Shown: one piece after another, positions 26,356-34,950 of the stretch | How the letters are laid out: each line of letters begins with the position of its first letter | Position numbering within the stretch: position 1 is the stretch's first letter | Translations under genes and position numbers: made by a program | DNA from: Cellulomonas sp. | GTDB lineage: Bacteria; Actinomycetota; Actinomycetes; Actinomycetales; Cellulomonadaceae | Assembly: GCF_015234515.1 (NCBI RefSeq) | Contig: NZ_JADGMY010000011.1 | Location: 1 to 64,000 of the forward strand | DNA: 64,000 nucleotides | Reading direction: 5' to 3' | The notes under the pieces: generated by a model | What the model was told of the DNA's origin: nothing | Database searches by the model: none | Seen by the model: only the letters and a program-made list of their open reading frames with translations

Positions 26356-26852
26356 CCGAGCACGTGGACGACGGCGTGGAACGGACGGAAGGCGTCGGCG
26401 GCGTGCTCGACGCGCTCGAGGACGCGGTGACGCAGGCACGGGCGATGCCCATGTCCTCGTCCGTCCTGGTGAACCGGGCGGAGATCCTGGAGCTGGTCGA
26501 CCAAGTGCGCGCGGCGCTGCCCTCCCAGCTGCACCAGGCCGACGAGGTCCTGGCCGACGCGGACGCCGCGCGGGCCGCGGCGCAGGCGGAGGCCGAGGCG
26601 GTCCTGGCCCGTGCACGGAGCCGTGCGGCCGCGCTCGTGGAGCAGGAGAGCGTCGTGACGGCGGCGCAGTCCCGGGCCGCCGAGATCCTCGCCGAGGCGC
26701 AGGAGACGGCCGAGGCGCTGCGCCGGGACGCGGACGACTACTGCGACCGTCGCCTGGCGGACTTCGAGATCGACCTGGGCAAGGTCCTGTCGCAGGTGCA
26801 GGCAGGACGCGCGAAGCTCGCGGGTCGGCTGGTCCCGGGCGAGGGCGTGTAG
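26352..26852 (+). CDS. SepIVA/DivIVA-like coiled-coil protein
   Basis: This 166-aa protein is nearly all alanine- and glutamate-rich coiled coil from about residue 60 (AAAQAEAEAVLARARSRAAA) with a short DivIVA-like N-terminal part (SSVLVNRAEILELVDQVRAALP). It occupies the position of mycobacterial SepIVA (Rv2927c), between coaD and the DUF177 gene, and similar proteins take part in septation and polar growth. It overlaps coaD by 4 bp (ATGA), implying translational coupling. An F0 subunit-b-like annotation would be a misleading coiled-coil match. Confidence 0.7.
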   Translation: MTEHVDDGVERTEGVGGVLDALEDAVTQARAMPMSSSVLVNRAEILELVDQVRAALPSQLHQADEVLADADAARAAAQAEAEAVLARARSRAAALVEQESVVTAAQSRAAEILAEAQETAEALRRDADDYCDRRLADFEIDLGKVLSQVQAGRAKLAGRLVPGEGV

Positions 26853-26881
26853 CGGCCGTGGCCGCGGCGGGCGCCGTCGGT

Positions 26882-26910
26882 TTGGGACAGCGCACCGCGT
26901 GCCGTAGAGT
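26882..26910 (+). promoter_or_regulatory. Promoter for the DUF177-rpmF-rnc-mutM operon
   Basis: TTGGGA (26882-26887) and TAGAGT (26905-26910) are separated by exactly 17 bp. The predicted start near 26917 gives a leader of roughly 97 nt before the DUF177 gene. Confidence 0.65.
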
Positions 26911-27013
26911 TCTCGGTTGGTCCTGCCGGTCGTGGCGTGGACCGAGCCGTCATTGCCGCAACTAGGTGCCGCGCGCCCGCGCACGGTGCCACCTGGAACG
27001 AGGGGAACGGACC

Positions 27014-27589
27014 GTGCGCCCAACCCACCTCGATCCCAGCTCGCCGTTCGTGCTCGAGACACACGAGCTCGGCCGACGTCCGGGATCGATGCGGACGGTG
27101 CAGCGGACCGTCGCGGCACCCGACGAGCTCGGTAGCGGCATGATCGGCATCCCTGCCGGGAGCGACCTGGAGCTGGATCTTCGGCTCGAGGCGGTCATGG
27201 AAGGGGTCCTGGTCTCCGGATCGATCCGCGGCGAAGCCGTCGGGGAGTGCGTGAGGTGCCTGGAGCGGGTGGTCGAGCCAGTCGACGCACCGCTGCAGGA
27301 GCTGTACGTGTACCCCGAGCGTGCCGACGCAGCGGCGGCGAGCGGTGACGAGGACGAGGACGTGCGTGAGCTGGAGGGCGACCTGGTCGACCTCGAGCCC
27401 GCGCTGCGAGACGCGGTCGTGCCTGCGCTGCCCTTCCGGCCCCTGTGCCGGGTGGACTGCCCGGGCCTGTGCTCGGAGTGCGGGGCGCGGCTCGCCGACG
27501 ACCCGGACCACGCGCATGAGACGATCGACCCCCGGTGGGCGGCCCTCGGCGGCCTGCAGGGCACTGACGACGAGAAGAGAGAGAGCTGA
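27014..27589 (+). CDS. DUF177 (YceD) protein, 23S rRNA/L32-linked
   Basis: This 191-aa YceD-family protein has the conserved CxxC-type blocks GECVRCLERV and DCPGLCSECG, the latter near the C-terminus. YceD is nearly always just upstream of rpmF and is linked to 23S rRNA accumulation. GTG 27014 lies 7 bases after AGGGGAACGG; the longer frame to 26966 lacks a ribosome site. It is 2 bp ahead of rpmF. Confidence 0.85.
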   Translation: MRPTHLDPSSPFVLETHELGRRPGSMRTVQRTVAAPDELGSGMIGIPAGSDLELDLRLEAVMEGVLVSGSIRGEAVGECVRCLERVVEPVDAPLQELYVYPERADAAAASGDEDEDVRELEGDLVDLEPALRDAVVPALPFRPLCRVDCPGLCSECGARLADDPDHAHETIDPRWAALGGLQGTDDEKRES

Positions 27590-27591
27590 CC

Positions 27592-27789
27592 GTGGCGGTT
27601 CCGAAGCGCAAGATGTCGCGCAGCAACACCCGTGCGCGTCGGTCGCAGTGGAAGACCACTGCCACGACGCTCACCAGCTGCCCCCAGTGCAAGTCGCAGA
27701 CGCGGCCGCACATCGCGTGCCCCTCGTGCGGTGCGTACAACGGCCGTCGCTACGTCGAGGCCGTGCGCAGCGAGCACGAGACCGTCTGA
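27592..27789 (+). CDS. rpmF: 50S ribosomal protein L32
   Basis: This 65-aa protein opens with [19 protein letters not shown], the L32 signature, and carries a zinc ribbon in [18 protein letters not shown] (four cysteines, C+ form). It follows the DUF177 gene by 2 bp with an AGAGAGAG purine-rich ribosome site. The order DUF177-rpmF-rnc-mutM is the standard actinobacterial one. Confidence 0.97.
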   Translation: MAVPKRKMSRSNTRARRSQWKTTATTLTSCPQCKSQTRPHIACPSCGAYNGRRYVEAVRSEHETV

Positions 27790-27835
27790 CCCTCGCGGTG
27801 GCGATGACCGGCAGATCCGTTCCGACCGGCGTCGC

Positions 27836-28561
27836 ATGAGCACGGCAGCGGACACGCTCCTGGAGAAGCTCGGGGTCCCCCTGGACCCCGAGCTTCTCGT
27901 GCTCGCGCTGACGCACCGCTCGTTCGCCCACGAGGCCGGCGGCATCCCCACCAACGAGCGCCTCGAGTTCCTGGGCGACACGGTCCTGGGGCTCGTCGTG
28001 ACCGAGCACCTCTATCGCACGCACCCCGACAACTCCGAGGGTGACCTGGCGAAGATGCGTGCGGCGACCGTGTCGCAGCGTGCCCTGGCGCAGGTCGCGC
28101 GGACGCTCGACCTCGGCAGCTACGTGCTGCTGGGCAAGGGTGAGCTCGCCACCGGCGGCAGGGACAAGGACTCGATCCTGTCGGACACGCTGGAGGCCGT
28201 CTTCGGCGCCGTCTACCTCGCGCACGGACTCGAGACGGCACGCGTCCTCGTCGACCGGCTCGTCCGGCCCACCCTCACCGCCGCCGCCGGGCTGGGCGCC
28301 GGGCTCGACTGGAAGACGTCGCTCCAGGAGCTGTCCGCCGCGCTCGGTCTCGGTGCGCCGTACTACGAGGTCACGGGCGAGGGCCCGGACCACGCCCGCA
28401 CGTTCACGGCCCACGCCGTCGTCGGTGGCGAGATCCGCGGCTCGGGCACCGGCCCCGCCAAGAAGATCGCCGAGCAGGAGGCGGCGTCCGCCGCCTGGGC
28501 CGCGCTGAGCGCGCTGCGCGACACCGCGACGGACGAGGTCCCCTCGGGCGACGCGGGCTGA
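27836..28561 (+). CDS. rnc: Ribonuclease III
   Basis: This 241-aa double-strand-specific endonuclease has an RNase III domain with the signature [15 protein letters not shown] (about residues 40-54; the catalytic Glu and Asp lie in it) and the second acidic site [10 protein letters not shown]. The C-terminal dsRNA-binding domain ends in [16 protein letters not shown]. It processes rRNA and structured mRNAs. ATG 27836 is 46 bp past rpmF; mutM begins 3 bp after the rnc stop. Confidence 0.96.
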   Translation: MSTAADTLLEKLGVPLDPELLVLALTHRSFAHEAGGIPTNERLEFLGDTVLGLVVTEHLYRTHPDNSEGDLAKMRAATVSQRALAQVARTLDLGSYVLLGKGELATGGRDKDSILSDTLEAVFGAVYLAHGLETARVLVDRLVRPTLTAAAGLGAGLDWKTSLQELSAALGLGAPYYEVTGEGPDHARTFTAHAVVGGEIRGSGTGPAKKIAEQEAASAAWAALSALRDTATDEVPSGDAG

Positions 28562-28564
28562 CGC

Positions 28565-29536
28565 GTGCCCGAGCTCCCCGAGGTGGAGACGGTCCGCGAC
28601 GGGCTCGCGCGGCACGTCCTGGGCCGGACCGTCGTCGACGTGGACGTGCGGCGCGACTACTCGGTGCGCCGCCACGAGGCCGGCCCGCTCGACTTCGCGG
28701 CGCGCCTGACCGGGCGACGGCTGGAGGCCGCGGTGCGGCGCGGCAAGTTCCTGTGGCTCCTGCTGGACGAGGGCGCCGGGAGGGGTGACGACGCCCTGCT
28801 GGCGCACCTCGGCATGAGCGGGCAGCTGCTCGTCCGCGGTGCCCACCTCGCCGACGCGGGGGCCTCCGGGGGCACCACGGACGTGGTCGTCGCGCCGGGA
28901 TCGGTCGGCTGGGTCGAGCACCCGCACCTGCGGGTCCGGCTCGGGCTCGACGACGGCTCCGCGCTCGACTTCGTCGACCAGCGGACGTTCGGCCACCTGT
29001 CCGTCCCCGACCTGGTCCCGACGCCGGACGGTGCGCCCGGCGGCCTCGGCTCCGCGCGGCAGGCGCTGCCGGTGCCGGTCGCCCACATCGCGCGGGACCT
29101 GCTGGACCCGGCGCTGGACCGGCGCGCGGTCGTCACCGCCATGCGGGCACGACGCACGGAGGTGAAGCGTGCGCTGCTCGACCAGACGCTCGTCTCCGGC
29201 GTCGGCAACATCTACGCCGACGAGGCGCTGTGGCGGGCGCGGCTGCACGGGGCCCGGCCCACGGCGGCGCTGCGCGCCACGGACGTCGAACGGCTGCTCG
29301 ACGCCGCGGCCGAGGTCATGACCCAGGCGCTCGAGCAGGGCGGCACGAGCTTCGACGCGCTGTACGTCGACGTCAACGGGGCGTCCGGCTACTTCGACCG
29401 GTCCCTGGCCGTGTACGGGCAGGACGGCCGGCCCTGCCCCCGGTGCGGGACCCCCGTACGTCGCGACGCGTTCGCCAACCGCTCGTCGTTCACCTGCCCC
29501 CGGTGCCAGCCGCGTCCGCGGCCCCGCCGCGCCTGA
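28565..29536 (+). CDS. mutM: Formamidopyrimidine-DNA glycosylase
   Basis: This 323-aa bifunctional glycosylase/AP lyase removes 8-oxoguanine and Fapy lesions. The catalytic N-terminus PELPEVETV (Pro1 after Met removal, Glu2) is exact, and the C-terminal zinc finger is [10 protein letters not shown]...FTCPRCQ. It is longer than the usual 270-290 residues because of an insert of about 25 residues around 95-120, between the first strands. It is co-transcribed with rnc. Confidence 0.95.
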   Translation: MPELPEVETVRDGLARHVLGRTVVDVDVRRDYSVRRHEAGPLDFAARLTGRRLEAAVRRGKFLWLLLDEGAGRGDDALLAHLGMSGQLLVRGAHLADAGASGGTTDVVVAPGSVGWVEHPHLRVRLGLDDGSALDFVDQRTFGHLSVPDLVPTPDGAPGGLGSARQALPVPVAHIARDLLDPALDRRAVVTAMRARRTEVKRALLDQTLVSGVGNIYADEALWRARLHGARPTAALRATDVERLLDAAAEVMTQALEQGGTSFDALYVDVNGASGYFDRSLAVYGQDGRPCPRCGTPVRRDAFANRSSFTCPRCQPRPRPRRA

Positions 29537-29588
29537 CGGTCCGGTCGGTCGGTGCCCGACCAGCCGCCCGGCGCGCGGGGACCAGGCG

Positions 29589-30533
29589 TCAGCGCGGCAC
29601 GACGTTGCGCAGGGGAGTGCCCGCGAGGAAGCGCCCGACGTTGTCGGCGACGAGCGACTCCCAGCCGACCGGGCGGCCGCCTGCCGCGTGCGGGCTGACC
29701 AGGACGCGGGGCTCGTCCCAGAGCGGCGAGGACGCGGGCAGGGGCTCTGTGGCGAACACGTCGAGGGCTGCGCCGGCGATGCCACCGGTCCGCAGCGCGT
29801 CCACGAGCGCGTCCTCGTCCAGCGTGGACCCGCGACCGGCGTTGACGACGAGCGCGCGTCGCGGCAGCAGGCCCAGCACGTCCCGCCCGATGGCGTGGTG
29901 GGTCGTCTCGAGCGCCGGCAGGAGCCCCACGAGCACGTCCGTGCGGGGCAGGACGTCCGGCAGGCCCTGCGGGGTGACGACGGGGAACCCGTACCGGTCC
30001 CCGGCGGTCGTGGCGACGCCCGTGACGTGCGCACCGAGCCCCACGAGCAGCGGCGCGAGGCGCGCGGCGATCGAGCCGAATCCCCAGACCGTGACGTTGG
30101 CGTCGATCAGCGTGGTCACGCGGTCAGAGGTGTGCAGCGGCTGCAGGCCACCCAGCTCGTCCGCCCAGCGGTGACCTGACTGGGCCTGCACCATCGCGGG
30201 CACCGACCGCACGGACGCGAGCAGGAGGGCCAGCACGTGCTCGGCGACCGTTGCGTCATGCAGTCCGCGTCCGTTCGTCACCACCACGTCGGGGGCGAAG
30301 CCCGCGGCGAGCACGGCGTCGGGCCCGGCGGCCAACGTCTGGACCCAGCGGGCGTGCGGTGTCGCCACCGCGAGCTCGGCGAGGCGGTCGGCGGGGTTGC
30401 CCCACACGACGACCGCGTCGGCGTGCGCCGCCTCCGGCGGGGGCGGGGCTGTCACGTCGTAGCGGACGGCGGTGACGCCCGACGGCAGCGTGGGCGCGCC
30501 GTCGACGGTCGTCGGGAGCAGGATCAGGGTCAT
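29589..30533 (-). CDS. D-isomer-specific 2-hydroxyacid dehydrogenase
   Basis: This 314-aa NAD-dependent oxidoreductase has the Rossmann loop VWGFGSIAARLAPLL (about residues 143-157), NAGRGSTLDEDALVDAL with the active-site Arg, and SPHAAGG with the catalytic His. These features mark the D-lactate/glycerate/phosphoglycerate dehydrogenase family, but the substrate is open. ATG 30533 is only 19 bp from the devR GTG on the opposite strand, so the two share a promoter region. Confidence 0.87.
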   Translation of the reverse strand: MTLILLPTTVDGAPTLPSGVTAVRYDVTAPPPPEAAHADAVVVWGNPADRLAELAVATPHARWVQTLAAGPDAVLAAGFAPDVVVTNGRGLHDATVAEHVLALLLASVRSVPAMVQAQSGHRWADELGGLQPLHTSDRVTTLIDANVTVWGFGSIAARLAPLLVGLGAHVTGVATTAGDRYGFPVVTPQGLPDVLPRTDVLVGLLPALETTHHAIGRDVLGLLPRRALVVNAGRGSTLDEDALVDALRTGGIAGAALDVFATEPLPASSPLWDEPRVLVSPHAAGGRPVGWESLVADNVGRFLAGTPLRNVVPR

Positions 30534-30552
30534 GGGTCGATACGATGCCACG
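30534..30552. promoter_or_regulatory. Very short divergent promoter, hydroxyacid dehydrogenase/devR
   Basis: The interval contains TACGAT on the plus strand (30541-30546), six bases before the devR GTG. The overlapping complement reads CATCGT on the minus strand, eight bases before the dehydrogenase ATG. One nearly symmetrical -10 could therefore serve both genes as leaderless transcripts. Confidence 0.45.
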
Positions 30553-31245
30553 GTGTCAGCCACGAGCCAGTCCACGCCGACGCCCCCCGGGGGCGGTCGG
30601 CCAGGGTCCATCTCCGTCATGATCGTCGACGACCACGAGGTCGTCCGCCGCGGGATAGCCGAGGTCGTCGAGCGCACGGACGGCATGACCGTCGTCGCGG
30701 AGGCGGGCTCGGTGGCCGACGGCGTCCGTCGCGCCACGCTGGTGCGGCCCCAGGTGCTGCTGGTGGACCTGCAGCTGCCCGACGGCACGGGCATCGACCT
30801 GATGAAGGCGGTGCGCGAGACGCTGCCCGACGCGCGTGCGATCGTCCTGACGTCGTTCGACGACGACGACGCCCTCGCCCAGGCCCTGGACGCCGGCGCG
30901 GCCGCCTACCTGCTCAAGAGCGTGCGCGGAGCCGAGATCACCGACGTGATCCGCGCCGTGGCCGCCGGACGCACGCTCCTGGACGACCGGACCGTCGCGC
31001 GTCGCCGGGCCGGGCACGAGGACCCCACCGAGTCGCTGACGCCGAGCGAGCTGCGTGTCCTCGACCTGATCGGTGAGGGCATGTCCAACCGCGAGATCGC
31101 CGAGCGGCTGGGCGTCGCGGAGAAGACCGTGAAGAACCACATCACGTCGCTGCTGTCGAAGATGGGGCTGCAGCGCCGCACGCAGGTGGCGGCGTGGGTC
31201 GCGTCGCGCAAGAACTCCGGCTGGCGCGCCGAGCCCGGGCACTGA
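30553..31245 (+). CDS. devR: NarL/DevR-type response regulator
   Basis: This 230-aa regulator has a receiver domain (about residues 20-140; phospho-acceptor Asp72 in VDLQLPDG, acidic pair in IVDDHE, Lys in YLLKS) and a C-terminal LuxR helix-turn-helix (about 170-225, LTPSELRVLDLIGEGMSNREIA). The helix and linker resemble mycobacterial DevR/DosR. It converges with a DevS-like kinase, its presumed partner. GTG 30553 fits the -10 at 30541; ATG 30532 would overlap the neighbour's start. It probably binds the palindrome upstream of cydA. Confidence 0.85.
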   Translation: MSATSQSTPTPPGGGRPGSISVMIVDDHEVVRRGIAEVVERTDGMTVVAEAGSVADGVRRATLVRPQVLLVDLQLPDGTGIDLMKAVRETLPDARAIVLTSFDDDDALAQALDAGAAAYLLKSVRGAEITDVIRAVAAGRTLLDDRTVARRRAGHEDPTESLTPSELRVLDLIGEGMSNREIAERLGVAEKTVKNHITSLLSKMGLQRRTQVAAWVASRKNSGWRAEPGH

Positions 31246-31252
31246 GGTCGCG

Positions 31253-31283
31253 CGGTGTGGTGCACGCGTCGCGCACCACACCG
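31253..31283. terminator. Bidirectional terminator between devR and devS
   Basis: An 11-bp stem (31253-31263 with 31273-31283) separates the stops of two convergent genes. There is no strong T-run on either side. Confidence 0.55.
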
Positions 31284-31300
31284 GCACCGCCGGCGACGGC

Positions 31301-33073
31301 TCAGCCGAGCGGGGCCTGCCAGGTCAGCAGGGAGCCCTTGCCGCTGGGGGCCGCACCCAGGCTGAACGTGCCCCCGTGCTGACGGGCCCGCGACGCGAGG
31401 TTGCCGGTGCCCGAGCTGCGCTCACGCTCTGCCGGCAGGCCCGCACCGTCGTCCTCGACGTCGACCTCGACGGACCCGGTCGGTCCCGAGCCGCGGACCG
31501 CGACGCGCACGCTCACCGACGAGGCGTGCGCGTGCCGGGCGGCATTGGCCAGGCCCTCCCGGACGACCGCGACGACGTCGTCGGTGAGCTCCTGCTCGAG
31601 ACGCTCGTCGATCCGGTCCTCGGCCTCGCCGTCACCGGGTGACAGGTCCTCGCCGTCCAGCGAGAGGACCAGCGACGGCGCGAACCCGAGCCCCGTGCGG
31701 GCCAGCGACGTCTCACGACGCAGCCTCTCGACCAGACCGGTCGCCGCGTCGGGGTCGCGCAGCGCGTAGACGATCTGGCGGATCTCACGCACCGAGCTGT
31801 CGACGTTGTCGAGGGCATCCTCGACGATGCTCATGAGCTCCTGCGGGTCGACGCCCCGGGCCGCACGCCGACGCACCGTCTCCAGCTGCATGCCCGTGGC
31901 GAACAGCTGCTGGATCGCCAGGTCGTGCAGGTCGCGCGCGATGCGCTCGCGCTCGTCGAGCAGCGCGGCGACGTCCTGCGCGTGCCTGGCCTCGGCGAGG
32001 ACGTACGCGAGCGCCGCCTGCGCCGCGAACGACTCGGCGGTCGCGAGGTCGCTCTCGTCGAACGGGATGGCACCGATGCGCCGCATCAGCACCAGGACCC
32101 CCACGCCGCGTCCGGAGGAGTGCAGCGGCGCGAACATCGCCGGCCCGAAGGCACGCATCTCGTCGAGCTTGACGGTGCGGGACGCCGACAGCGACGGCGT
32201 GAGCAGGCCGTGCCCCTCCTCGAGCACGGTCCAGGCACGGCCGCCGCGGGGCATGACCAGGCCGGTGAGCTCCGCGGCGCGGTACCCGTCGGCGAGCTCG
32301 ATGAACAGCTCCCCGCCCATCCCCGGCAGCGCGAGTGCCGCGGTGTCCGCACCCGCGACCTCCCGCGCGGTGCGGGCGACGTGCTCCAGGGCGGACTCCT
32401 CGTCCACGCCCTCCAGGAGCATCGTGGTGATGTCCTGACCGGCACGCAGCCAGTGCTCGCGCCGCTCGGACTCGGCGTACAGCTGCGCGTTGGCGATGGC
32501 CACCCCTGCCGCCGCGGCGAGTGCCAGGACCATGTGCTCGTCCCGGGTGGTGAACGTCCCACCGCCCTGCTTCTCGGACAGGTAGAGCTGGCCGTAGACG
32601 TGCTCGCCCACCTTCACCGACGCGCCGAGGAAGGACCCCATCGGCGGGTGGTGCGCGGGCCAGCCCTGGAACGACGGGTGCTGGGTGAGGTCGTCGAGGC
32701 GCAGGACGCCGTCCACGGGGATCTGCCCGAGCACACCCTGGGCGTGCGGGGGGTGGCGCATCGCCCGCGCGACGGCCGTCGGGACACCCGTGTAGACGAA
32801 CGTGGTGGACGTGCCGGTGTCGTCGAGGACGTTGATGGCCGCGAACCGGGCGGACGTGAGCTCGGCGCTGACCTGGACGAACCGGTCGAGCACGGCCGGC
32901 AGCTCGAGGTGTCCCGCGACCGCCAGCATCGCCCCGAGCAGGTCGGTCAGCGCGTCACCGGTGAGGGGCGCGGGGTCCGGTGCGGTGTCGACGATGACGC
33001 CCCGTTCGAACGGCGCCCCCGCGACCGGCAGCCGTCCGGCGACCTCACGCATCTCGCCTCGGTGCTCGCTCAC
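31301..33073 (-). CDS. devS: DevS/DosT-like GAF sensor histidine kinase
   Basis: This 590-aa cytoplasmic kinase has two GAF domains (about residues 55-200 and 225-365), a HisKA_3 dimerisation domain with phospho-acceptor His383 (ERIARDLHDLAIQQLF) and a HATPase domain (N-box REGLANAARHAH; GTGNLASRARQHGG). In GAF-A the HHPPMGSFLG segment (141-150) aligns with the DevS region carrying the haem-ligating histidine, so a haem-based O2/NO/CO or redox sensor is likely. It has no membrane segments. Its GTG overlaps the cydC stop by 4 bp, making it the last gene of the cydABDC operon. Confidence 0.87.
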   Translation of the reverse strand: MSEHRGEMREVAGRLPVAGAPFERGVIVDTAPDPAPLTGDALTDLLGAMLAVAGHLELPAVLDRFVQVSAELTSARFAAINVLDDTGTSTTFVYTGVPTAVARAMRHPPHAQGVLGQIPVDGVLRLDDLTQHPSFQGWPAHHPPMGSFLGASVKVGEHVYGQLYLSEKQGGGTFTTRDEHMVLALAAAAGVAIANAQLYAESERREHWLRAGQDITTMLLEGVDEESALEHVARTAREVAGADTAALALPGMGGELFIELADGYRAAELTGLVMPRGGRAWTVLEEGHGLLTPSLSASRTVKLDEMRAFGPAMFAPLHSSGRGVGVLVLMRRIGAIPFDESDLATAESFAAQAALAYVLAEARHAQDVAALLDERERIARDLHDLAIQQLFATGMQLETVRRRAARGVDPQELMSIVEDALDNVDSSVREIRQIVYALRDPDAATGLVERLRRETSLARTGLGFAPSLVLSLDGEDLSPGDGEAEDRIDERLEQELTDDVVAVVREGLANAARHAHASSVSVRVAVRGSGPTGSVEVDVEDDGAGLPAERERSSGTGNLASRARQHGGTFSLGAAPSGKGSLLTWQAPLG

Positions 33074-34950
33074 GACGTCTCCTGCTCCTCGGCCTGCACG
33101 GCCTCACCGTAGCCCGGCACGTCCGCCGTCAGGTCCTCGTGGGTGCCGCGCGCCGCCACACGTCCGCCGGCGAGCCACAGCACCTCGTCCGCCGCGGCGA
33201 GCGGCGCGAGGCGGTGGCTGACCACCAGGACGCCGCGCGCGGTGCCGTGCCGCGTCGCCGGTGCGTGCCACAGCTCGTCGAGGACGGCGTCCGCGGTGCG
33301 CGGGTCGAGGTGCTCGGCAGGTTCGTCGACCAGCAGCAGGGGTGCGTCGGACACGAGCGCGCGGGCCAGCAGGAGGCGGCGGCGCTCCCCGCCGGACACA
33401 GTGCGCGCGTCGGACCCGACGACCGTGTCGAGGCCCTCGGGCAGATCGTCGAGCCACGGCCCCAGGCCGACCCGGCGCAGCGCGTCCGTCGCCTCGGCGG
33501 GCGTCACGTCGCCGCGGGCCACGCGCAGGTTCTCCAGGACGGAGGTGCCGAACACGTGGGCGTCCTCGCCCGTCATGACGACGTCGCCCGCCATGTGCCC
33601 GCCGTCCGCGCTCCCGAGGGCGACCCCGTCGAGCGTCACGGTCCCCGCGACGGGAGGCAGCAGACCCGCGAGCGTCAGCAGGAGCGTCGTCTTGCCCTCC
33701 CCGCTGGGTCCGGCGACGGCCAGGCGCCTGCCGGGCGCGAGCGTGAGGTCGACGTCCGTCACAGCCGGCACGCGACCCGGCCAGCCGCAGGCGAGGCCGG
33801 TCGCGACGAGGACCGGGCCTCGGGGGCGGGCGGTCGTGGTGTCGCCGGCGACGGTCGACGGGGTGCTGCTGGACAGGGTGCTGCCGGACGGGGTGCTGCC
33901 GGACGGGGTGCTGCGCACGGCGGTCCTGGGCTGCGCGGGTCCGGCGCTGTCGACGAGGGCCAGGACGCGAGCCGCGGCGGCCCGCGAGCGCTGCACCTGC
34001 ACGGCGGCCGCCGGCAGCAGGGACGTCGCCTCGAAGGCGGCGAGCGGTGTCAGCACGATGACCGCCAGCTCGACCGGGGTGAGCAGACGCGCGGCGACGG
34101 CCGGCACACCGGTCACGAGTGCGGCGACCACGGCCACGCCGACCGCGAGCTGGCCGATGGCCGCCGCGAGCGCCGTGGGCCGAGCGCCGGCGTCCGTCGC
34201 GCGTGCGAGGTCGGTGTCGGCCGCGTGCAGCGCGTCGAGCTCGCCCCGCAACCGACCGGAGACCGCGAGCGGGCCGGCGTCGTCGAGCACACCGAGCGCC
34301 GTCGCGCTCATGCGCGCCCGCGCCTGCACGCCGCGCTCCTCCGCCGTGCGGGCCCCGCGTGCCGCGAGCCACGGCGCGAGGACGCCCGCGGCCAGCAGGC
34401 AGACCGCGAGGGCGAGCCCCGCAGGCGGCCAGAACAGCGCCATGGCGATCGACGTGCCGGTCCCGAGCGTGACCGCCACGGCGGCCGGCAGCAGGCCGCG
34501 GACCACGACGTCGCCGACGGCGTCGACGTCGGCGCCGACGCGCGCGAGCAGGTCACCGCGGCGCACCGAGAGCAGGGCCTGGGGCGACCCGGCGGCGAGG
34601 CGTTCGTAGAGCGTCACCCGCAGGTCGGCCATGCCGCGCAGGGCGATGTCGTGCGACACCAGGCGCTCGAGGTAGCGCATCAGCCCGCGTCCGATGCCGA
34701 AGGTCCGGACCGCGACGGTCGCGACCGACAGCTCGAGGACCGGAGGCATCTGCGAGGCGCGCGCGATGAGCCACGCGGCCACGGCCGCGAGCGCGACCGC
34801 GGACCCGAGCGCGAGGGTCCCGAGCAGGACCGCCAGGGCGGCGCGCCGCGGGTCGACGTCGAGCAGCCGGACGGCGCGTCGCAGCGTGCCGCGAGGCGGA
34901 GGGGCCGGGGCGGCCGCGGCCGGCGCGGGGGACCGCAGGGACGCGCTCAT
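33070..34950 (-). CDS. cydC: Cytochrome bd assembly ABC exporter, subunit CydC
   Basis: This 626-aa half-transporter has an N-terminal six-helix membrane domain and a C-terminal ATPase (Walker A GPSGEGKTT, signature VSGGERRRLLLARAL, Walker B LLLVDEP). CydDC exports thiols such as cysteine/glutathione in E. coli, or maintains a haem or redox state needed for bd oxidase assembly. A Ser/Thr/Pro/Gly linker of about 30 residues between the domains contains the repeat PSGSTPSGST, encoded by a 15-bp tandem repeat. It overlaps cydD and devS by 4 bp each. Confidence 0.9.
   Translation of the reverse strand: MSASLRSPAPAAAAPAPPPRGTLRRAVRLLDVDPRRAALAVLLGTLALGSAVALAAVAAWLIARASQMPPVLELSVATVAVRTFGIGRGLMRYLERLVSHDIALRGMADLRVTLYERLAAGSPQALLSVRRGDLLARVGADVDAVGDVVVRGLLPAAVAVTLGTGTSIAMALFWPPAGLALAVCLLAAGVLAPWLAARGARTAEERGVQARARMSATALGVLDDAGPLAVSGRLRGELDALHAADTDLARATDAGARPTALAAAIGQLAVGVAVVAALVTGVPAVAARLLTPVELAVIVLTPLAAFEATSLLPAAAVQVQRSRAAAARVLALVDSAGPAQPRTAVRSTPSGSTPSGSTLSSSTPSTVAGDTTTARPRGPVLVATGLACGWPGRVPAVTDVDLTLAPGRRLAVAGPSGEGKTTLLLTLAGLLPPVAGTVTLDGVALGSADGGHMAGDVVMTGEDAHVFGTSVLENLRVARGDVTPAEATDALRRVGLGPWLDDLPEGLDTVVGSDARTVSGGERRRLLLARALVSDAPLLLVDEPAEHLDPRTADAVLDELWHAPATRHGTARGVLVVSHRLAPLAAADEVLWLAGGRVAARGTHEDLTADVPGYGEAVQAEEQETS
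33854..33913. repeat. Four-copy 15-bp tandem repeat inside cydC
   Basis: Four 15-bp units (33854, 33869, 33884, 33899) end in GTGCTG; the last two are identical, the first two differ at a few positions. They encode the flexible Ser/Thr-rich linker between the membrane and ATPase domains of CydC. Being a multiple of three, copy-number change would keep the frame. Confidence 0.9.
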
